Shown piece after piece: positions 59,382 through 64,000 of a DNA stretch of 64,000 nucleotides. The stretch is taken from assembly GCF_020524165.1 (NCBI RefSeq), contig NZ_JAIVKU010000002.1:186001-250000 (forward strand), read 5' to 3'. The position numbers were made by a program, and so were the translations under genes. The stretch is from Guptibacillus hwajinpoensis (GTDB lineage: Bacteria > Bacillota > Bacilli > Bacillales > Guptibacillaceae). The notes under the pieces were generated by a model. It saw nothing but the letters and a program-made list of their open reading frames with translations, did not search any database and had not been told where the DNA came from. Within the stretch, counting starts at the first letter, position 1, and every line of letters begins with the position of its first letter.

Positions 59382-60116
59382 ATGTCTAAATTTCAGTATG
59401 AAAATAACAGTAGTAGTTCTCCGGAAAAAGAAATAAATTTAAAAGAATATTTTGCTGTTATTAAATCACGATTTTGGATTGTTATAGTTCTAGCAATTCT
59501 TACGACCGCGGGAGGATACTTTTACAGTCAATACACATACGTACCACTTTATGAAACCTCTACAAGAATTATTGTTGATACAGAAAATCAGGATATGAAA
59601 ACATTAATGGTTATGATCAAAGACCCTATTATCATGGAGAAGGTTATAAAGGAATTAAAGTTAGAAACCACTGCAGAAGGAATTGCAAACCGAATTACCG
59701 TTGAACAAGTGGATGAATCTCGAGTGGTTCGAATCTCAGTTATTGATACAAACCCTGAAGCAGCAGTTGCCATTGCCAATGCAACTGCTAAAACATACAA
59801 AAGCGAAGTTGTAAAACTTCTTGATTTTAAGGAAGTACAATTGCTATCTGAGGCCAAAGTAAATCCATATCCGATTAACGAATCACAAAATAAAGTCGTT
59901 TTGGCTGCTGCAGTATTCGGATTAGTTGCTGGAGTTGGTTTTATCTTCTTGCTGGATTCTTTGGATGGCACAGTAAGACGTGAAAGCGATATTGAAGCGA
60001 TCCTTGGTGTACCTGTTATTGGAAATGTTTCAAATATGAATAAAAAGAAATTTGTCTCAAAAAAAAGAAAAGCGAGAAGCTACGAGGTAAGGAGTGAGTC
60101 AGTTGATCTCAAGTAA
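59382..60116 (+). CDS. epsA: EpsA-like polysaccharide co-polymerase / kinase modulator (Wzz family)
   Basis: This 244-residue protein has two membrane helices (about 30-50 and 178-198) flanking an extracytoplasmic domain. The start INLKEYFAVIKSRFWIVIVL and PYPINESQNKVVLAAAVFGLVAG before the second helix are Wzz/CapA hallmarks. It sets chain length and activates the EpsB kinase. ATG 59382 is chosen for AAAGGTGG about 8 nt upstream; a TTG-initiated frame begins at 59349. It is first in the eps operon. Confidence 0.87.
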   Translation: MSKFQYENNSSSSPEKEINLKEYFAVIKSRFWIVIVLAILTTAGGYFYSQYTYVPLYETSTRIIVDTENQDMKTLMVMIKDPIIMEKVIKELKLETTAEGIANRITVEQVDESRVVRISVIDTNPEAAVAIANATAKTYKSEVVKLLDFKEVQLLSEAKVNPYPINESQNKVVLAAAVFGLVAGVGFIFLLDSLDGTVRRESDIEAILGVPVIGNVSNMNKKKFVSKKRKARSYEVRSESVDLK

Positions 60117-60759
60117 AAAGGGACGATCTACTTTAAAGAAACGAAATTTAATTACTCTTTCTCACTCAAATTCCATCATTTCAGACCAGTTTCGTACCAT
60201 TCGAACGAATATGCGTTTCTTAGCAAAAGAGAATGAGGAACGCGTTTTTCTCATTACTTCTCCTGGTGTTGGAGAAGGGAAATCGACGATGACAGCTAAC
60301 CTGGCTGTTTCATTAGCGCAACAAAAAGAAAAAGTGCTTTTAATTGATGCGAACCTTCGCTCTCCAATTGTCGACCAAATATTTAAAGTCTCCAATGAAG
60401 ATGGTTTAACAGATGTGTTAACTTATAAAAAAAGCTTTCAAGATGCCGTTCATCATTCTGAGATAGGAAGATTGGAGATTCTTACAAGTGGTCACCATGC
60501 AAGTAATCCTGCTGAGTTACTTGGAAACGAGATGATGAGAGAGTTACTGATGAAGGCTAGAGAAAATTATGATTTTATTTTAGTGGACTCGCCCTCAGTG
60601 TTAACATCCACTGAAACAAGAATGCTCGCTAATATATGTGATGGAATTATTCTCGTTTTAAATAAAGGGAAAACAGATCTTGAGCAAGCTGCAAAAGCAA
60701 GAAGAGTGTTAGAATTGGCGCACGCTAACCTTATGGGGGCAATCATTAACAAGAAATAA
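60103..60759 (+). CDS. epsB: EpsB-like bacterial tyrosine kinase (CpsD/CapB family)
   Basis: This 218-residue BY-kinase has Walker A SPGVGEGKSTMTANLA, Walker A' LLIDANLRSP and Walker B FILVDSPSV. SNSIISDQFRTIRTNMRFL at the N-terminus is the EpsA-contact helix. The C-terminus (KARRVLELAHANLMGAIINKK) has no Tyr cluster, unlike most BY-kinases, which autophosphorylate there. TTG 60103 gives good spacing from AAGGAG; GTG 60094 is nearer and less likely. It overlaps epsA by 14 bp. Confidence 0.85.
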   Translation: MISSKKGRSTLKKRNLITLSHSNSIISDQFRTIRTNMRFLAKENEERVFLITSPGVGEGKSTMTANLAVSLAQQKEKVLLIDANLRSPIVDQIFKVSNEDGLTDVLTYKKSFQDAVHHSEIGRLEILTSGHHASNPAELLGNEMMRELLMKARENYDFILVDSPSVLTSTETRMLANICDGIILVLNKGKTDLEQAAKARRVLELAHANLMGAIINKK

Positions 60760-60770
60760 GTATGTTTATT

Positions 60771-60787
60771 TGTTCTTTATTAAGAAT
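60771..60787. promoter_or_regulatory. Repeated 17-mer TGTTCTTTATTAAGAAT, copy 1
   Basis: It begins 12 bp after the epsB stop and is identical to 62978-62994 after epsC. It includes a SinR-like GTTCTTT and a near-palindrome. Confidence 0.5.
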
Positions 60788-60804
60788 ATCATTTCCAATT
60801 TGAA

Positions 60805-60925
60805 TAATCTGGCGATGCCTTCTTGCCATTATCAATGAAGGCACTCGATCATACTGTGGGTTTACGGACCTTAGACGCTAGTCGTCGATGGTGTGGTGTG
60901 AGGATGGGTTAGATGCCCATTTTTC
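60805..60925 (+). ncRNA. Candidate EAR (eps-associated RNA) antitermination element
   Basis: The 380-bp gap between epsB and epsC is where B. subtilis and relatives carry the EAR/epsC RNA, which allows polymerase to pass terminators in the long eps operon. Here TGCCTTC/GAAGGCA (60816-60822 with 60837-60843) and GACG-CTAGT-CGTC form stems, with an unpaired GTGGGTTTACGGACC between. A small terminator (60904-60924) follows directly. Position and structure agree with EAR, but I cannot check the consensus, so the edges are approximate. Confidence 0.6.
60904..60924 (+). terminator. Intra-operon terminator after candidate EAR
   Basis: ATGGG pairs with CCCAT, with a possible T-G pair inside, followed by T5. 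It is weak, consistent with a terminator meant to be read through by an antitermination complex. Confidence 0.5.
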
Positions 60926-60942
60926 ATTTATTTAAGTGTTCT

Positions 60943-60996
60943 TAATAAAGTTCTAAGTATGAGGTTTTGGAGAACCTTATACTTAGAACTTTATTA
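60943..60996. repeat. 24-bp inverted repeat hairpin between EAR and epsC
   Basis: Arms at 60943-60966 and 60973-60996 are complementary at 23 of 24 positions around a TTGGAG loop. The left arm starts inside TGTTCTTAATAAAG, the reverse complement of the core of the 17-mer repeats. There is no T run. It may be a small inserted palindrome or an operator-bearing cruciform. Confidence 0.7.
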
Positions 60997-61008
60997 TCTA
61001 AGGGGGCA

Positions 61009-61116
61009 ATGCTTGTGAAACTAACGGAAGATTATCCTAAATCGATGAAGAAAGCGATTAGATAGGTTGAACAGGATAGAATCATTGATGTTCCGATTAG
61101 AAAAGAAAGAATTTAA
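61009..61116 (+). pseudogene. Relic reading frame before epsC
   Basis: AGGGGG precedes ATG 61009, giving 18 codons (MLVKLTEDYPKSMKKAIR) to a TAG at 61063. The same frame then runs another 16 codons (VEQDRIIDVPIRKERI) to TAA. The continuous protein-like composition on both sides of the stop suggests a decayed gene end, or a leader peptide. I do not recognise the family. Confidence 0.35.
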
Positions 61117-61140
61117 TAAAGTAGTGAGGGGAGGAAAGAT

Positions 61141-62961
61141 ATGACCTACCGACAAAGGTTGCCTTTTTTCATTTTCATTGATTCATGTATCGTCTTAACT
61201 GCCATCTTCTTTAGTCAATTTCTAGTTGGTGCAACTATCCATGTAATCACCTTCTCAGTTATTTTAAGCTCAGCTGTCATCTTAATCAGTCATCATTTAT
61301 TTTCATTTCGATTTAACTTATATAAGAAAGTTTGGGAATATGCGAGTATAGGAGAGTTAGTGGTTATCCTTCAAACGGTTACCTTTTCTATTCTAATCGC
61401 TGCTATATTCCAACAGTTTATTCTAAAGGAGATCTCATTTCGACTGTTGATGGCGACATGGATTCTTCATTTACTATTCATTGGGGGGTCACGCTTTTGT
61501 TGGCGAATGTACCGTGACACAGTAATGAACAAACCGAATAGCAAACGGAATACTCTTATCGTTGGAGCAGGATCAGCAGGAACGATGGTAGCAAGACAAT
61601 TACTGAAAAACAATGACTCTGACCTTTCTCCAATAGGATTTATTGACGATGATCGACGGAAACAGAGTCTTGATGTTTATGGGATCCCTGTACTCGGTGG
61701 AATCAATTTAATTGAAAAGAAAGTAAAAGACCTTGATGTTGAGAATATTATTATCGCGATTCCATCCTTAAGTAAAAAAGAACTTCAGAGAATTTTTCAA
61801 GAGTGCGCTAAAACGGAGGCGAAAACGCAAATCCTTCCAATGCTAGAAGACCTTATGACTGGCAAAATTGCAGTTAATCAATTTAGAGATGTGAAAGTTG
61901 AAGATTTACTTGGAAGAGAGCCAGTTAAATTAGACATCGACATCATTTCAAACTCGATCACAAACAAAACTGTTCTAGTGACTGGAGCGGGTGGATCAAT
62001 AGGGTCAGAAATTTGTAGGCAGATTTCACTTTTTCATCCAAAAACACTCATTCTATTAGGACATGGCGAAAACAGCATTTATGCTATTGAATTAGAATTA
62101 AAAGAAGTTTTTCAAAATACGGACATTGAGTTTGTTACTGAAATTGCTGACGTGCAAGATGCAGGGAAAATGGTCGCTGTGATGGGACTCTACCAGCCTG
62201 ATGTTGTTTATCACGCGGCAGCTCACAAACACGTACCATTAATGGAAAGGAATCCTGAAGAAGCTGTAAAGAATAACTTAATTGGAACCTTGAATGCTGC
62301 CAATGCGGCTAGTTGGAGCGGTGTTAAAACGTTTGTGATGATCTCCTCTGATAAAGCCGTTAATCCTACAAGTGTCATGGGGGCTACAAAGCGCTTGTCA
62401 GAAATGGTTGTCCAAAATCTTGATCGAAAGAGTACTACCAAATTTGTTGCTGTGAGATTTGGAAATGTTCTCGGGAGTAGAGGTAGTGTGATTCCCTTAT
62501 TTAAAAAGCAGATTCAAAAAGGTGGTCCAATCACCGTGACCCATCCAGAAATGATTCGATTCTTTATGACGATCCCTGAAGCATCCAGACTTGTCATTCA
62601 AGCAGGTTCACTGGCTGAAGGTGGAGAAATTTTTGTATTAGATATGGGCGAGCCAGTTAAAATCGTAGACTTGGCAAAGAACTTAATTAAACTATCAGGA
62701 CATTCTGTTGATGATATCGGAATTGAATTTAGCGGCATTCGTCCAGGAGAGAAGTTATACGAAGAGCTTCTTAATAAAGAAGAGGTGCATTCGGATCATG
62801 TTTATCCAAACATTTACGTTGGTAAAACGTCCGAGCTGTACTTAGAAGAAATCGAAGAGCTGATCGAGACTTTTTCCGATATGGAGAAAGAAGCGTTGCG
62901 GAGTAGATTGTTGCAACTGGCCAACCACAAAATAGAGTCGCAACCTTTGTTGTCAGGTTAA
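61141..62961 (+). CDS. epsC: EpsC-like UDP-GlcNAc 4,6-dehydratase (FlaA1/WbpM/PglF family)
   Basis: This 606-residue protein has four N-terminal membrane helices (about 8-110), a first Rossmann domain with LIVGAGSAGTMVARQL, and a C-terminal SDR domain with LVTGAGGSIGSEICRQ. SSDKAVNPTSVMGATKR carries the Met in place of the SDR Tyr that marks this family. It makes the UDP-4-keto-6-deoxy sugar used for exopolysaccharide. Length is close to B. subtilis EpsC. GAGGGGAGG precedes the ATG, after a 380-bp regulatory gap. Confidence 0.9.
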   Translation: MTYRQRLPFFIFIDSCIVLTAIFFSQFLVGATIHVITFSVILSSAVILISHHLFSFRFNLYKKVWEYASIGELVVILQTVTFSILIAAIFQQFILKEISFRLLMATWILHLLFIGGSRFCWRMYRDTVMNKPNSKRNTLIVGAGSAGTMVARQLLKNNDSDLSPIGFIDDDRRKQSLDVYGIPVLGGINLIEKKVKDLDVENIIIAIPSLSKKELQRIFQECAKTEAKTQILPMLEDLMTGKIAVNQFRDVKVEDLLGREPVKLDIDIISNSITNKTVLVTGAGGSIGSEICRQISLFHPKTLILLGHGENSIYAIELELKEVFQNTDIEFVTEIADVQDAGKMVAVMGLYQPDVVYHAAAHKHVPLMERNPEEAVKNNLIGTLNAANAASWSGVKTFVMISSDKAVNPTSVMGATKRLSEMVVQNLDRKSTTKFVAVRFGNVLGSRGSVIPLFKKQIQKGGPITVTHPEMIRFFMTIPEASRLVIQAGSLAEGGEIFVLDMGEPVKIVDLAKNLIKLSGHSVDDIGIEFSGIRPGEKLYEELLNKEEVHSDHVYPNIYVGKTSELYLEEIEELIETFSDMEKEALRSRLLQLANHKIESQPLLSG

Positions 62962-62977
62962 TTCTTCAGCATAAGAT

Positions 62978-62994
62978 GTTCTTTATTAAGAATG
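62978..62994. promoter_or_regulatory. Repeated 17-mer TGTTCTTTATTAAGAAT, copy 2
   Basis: Identical to 60771-60787. It lies 17 bp after the epsC stop and just before the epsD ribosome-binding site. Confidence 0.5.
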
Positions 62995-63017
62995 ATCTTT
63001 GAATAGGAGGTGCGTAT

Positions 63018-64000
63018 ATGCCCGCAAAAAAAGTGTTGTTTTGTGCAACGGTTGATTATCATTTTAAAGCTTTTCATTTACCGTACTTAAAGTGGTTTAA
63101 AGAAGAAGGATGGGAAGTTCACATTGCGGCAAGTGGGGAACTAAAATTACCTTATACGGATCGTAAATTCAACATACCAATTCAGCGATCTCCTTTTCAA
63201 ATGAAAAACATTGAAGCGTATAAAGAGCTGAAAAGAATTATGGATAAAAATCACTATGATATTATCCATTGTCACACTCCTATGGGAGGCGTTCTTTCCC
63301 GGATAGCTGCTAGGAAAACAAGGTCCCAAGGAACGAAAGTCATTTACACAGCACATGGCTTTCATTTCTGTAAGGGATCACCACTATTAAACTGGTTCGT
63401 GTATTACCCTATCGAAAAGAAGTTAGCAAATGATACAGATTGGCTTATCACAATTAATCAAGAAGATTATCAACTTGCATTGAAGCGTTTTAATGCAACC
63501 CAAGTAGAATATGTTAAAGGTGTTGGAATTGATTCTAATGTATTCACGCCGCTAATAGAAGAAGAAAAAAGAAAACGAAAGGAATCATTTGGATACCATC
63601 CAGATGATTTTTTATTATTTTATGCAGCAGAATTTAATCAAAACAAAAATCAAAAGTATTTACTAGAAGCACTAGTCCTATTGAAAGAAAAATTACCTCA
63701 GGTGAAATTATTACTTGCAGGTAAAGGGCCACTTCTTCAAAGTTGTCAAACTCTAAGTCACACGCTTGGTATTAGTGATCATGTGGATTTTCTTGGATTT
63801 CGAGACGATTTGAAAGAATTAGTACCAATGTGCGATATAGCTGTTGCATCAAGCTTACGTGAAGGTTTACCAGTTAATATCATGGAAGCCATGTCATGTG
63901 AACTGCCGGTTGTAGCTGTTGATAATAGAGGACACAAAGAGCTTGTTGTATCTGGAAAAACGGGGTGGCTCGTTCAACCTGAAAGTCCAGAGCAGTTAGC
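63018..64000 (+). CDS. epsD: EpsD-like glycosyltransferase (GT4), truncated by window end
   Basis: 327 residues are visible. The N-terminal Rossmann half has MPAKKVLFCATVDYHFKAFHLPYLKWF and DIIHCHTPMGGVLSRIAA with the acceptor-side His. Then TAHGFHF, YVKGVGIDSNVF, LLAGKGPLLQ, and the GT4 EX7E-type motif in SSLREGLPVNIMEAMSCELPVVA. It adds a sugar to the lipid-linked exopolysaccharide unit. TAGGAGGTGCG precedes the ATG. The end of the gene lies outside the window. Confidence 0.88.
   Translation, partial: MPAKKVLFCATVDYHFKAFHLPYLKWFKEEGWEVHIAASGELKLPYTDRKFNIPIQRSPFQMKNIEAYKELKRIMDKNHYDIIHCHTPMGGVLSRIAARKTRSQGTKVIYTAHGFHFCKGSPLLNWFVYYPIEKKLANDTDWLITINQEDYQLALKRFNATQVEYVKGVGIDSNVFTPLIEEEKRKRKESFGYHPDDFLLFYAAEFNQNKNQKYLLEALVLLKEKLPQVKLLLAGKGPLLQSCQTLSHTLGISDHVDFLGFRDDLKELVPMCDIAVASSLREGLPVNIMEAMSCELPVVAVDNRGHKELVVSGKTGWLVQPESPEQL

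Noticed and set aside
1..64000. CRISPR array, tRNA, rRNA, prophage or intact insertion sequence
   Set aside because: No spaced direct-repeat array, cloverleaf, ribosomal segment, phage structural gene or transposase with terminal repeats was seen. The RAYT is not an IS, and the ten repeats are far apart.

Overview
The window looks like a chromosome segment of a low-to-mid GC, endospore-former-type Bacillaceae (Bacillus-like Firmicute). The evidence is strong AGGAGG ribosome-binding sites, frequent GTG/TTG starts, rho-independent terminators, CcpA-type cre sites, and close matches to Bacillus gene sets (namZ-nagZ-amiE-murQRP, epsABCD, panF, ywaD, glpQ, hisJ). Several Na+-coupled symporters and a TRAP system would fit a marine or alkaliphilic relative, but that is inference. 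I see no rRNA, tRNA, CRISPR array or prophage.

Layout. 0.3-4 kb: small membrane proteins, a YitT-family protein, two tandem MgtC paralogs and a small zinc-ribbon protein. 4.3-7.8 kb: yhdT-panF pantothenate uptake and a secreted M28 aminopeptidase. 7.9-8.2 kb: a candidate type I toxin gene of 30 codons. 8.4-13 kb: an N-carbamoyl-amino-acid-hydrolase / amidohydrolase / Na+ symporter operon. 13-20.3 kb: single genes (thioesterase, 2-hydroxyacid dehydrogenase, polysaccharide deacetylase, ankyrin lipoprotein, glpQ, hisJ) and a REP-associated tyrosine transposase (RAYT). 20.4-27.2 kb: kdgR-kdgK-hxlA-hxlB-kdgA-dctPQM, a ketodeoxygluconate-type operon with a TRAP transporter. 27.4-37.2 kb: a Gram-positive version of the poorly understood E. 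coli yhf operon (yhfZ-Y-U-T-V-S-X-W), followed by a secreted beta-lactamase-fold hydrolase and a nucleoside hydrolase. 37.4-42.8 kb: a CitA/DcuS-type two-component system convergent with tctCBA. 43.2-58.9 kb: a peptidoglycan-recycling island with two complete MurNAc import and phosphorylation routes (PTS MurP, and ABC transporter plus kinase), each with its own murQ. 59.2-64 kb: the start of an eps biofilm exopolysaccharide operon, with a SinR-like operator in the promoter and a candidate EAR antitermination RNA between epsB and epsC; epsD runs off the window.

The most striking structure that genes do not explain is a family of ten roughly 30-40 bp intergenic repeats with core GGTGCCTGTCACCACCCG and a distant TGTCGAA box. 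They are scattered over 0.2-43 kb, all in the same orientation, and most plausibly belong to the RAYT at 15.9 kb. The loop of the hairpin is inverted (CCTGT to ACAGG) in all three copies to the right of the RAYT and in none of the seven to its left. The two copies nearest the RAYT on its left have the tail box exactly 10 bp closer. A RAYT plus such a polar, two-state repeat family in a Bacillus-like genome is the best candidate here for an undescribed system.
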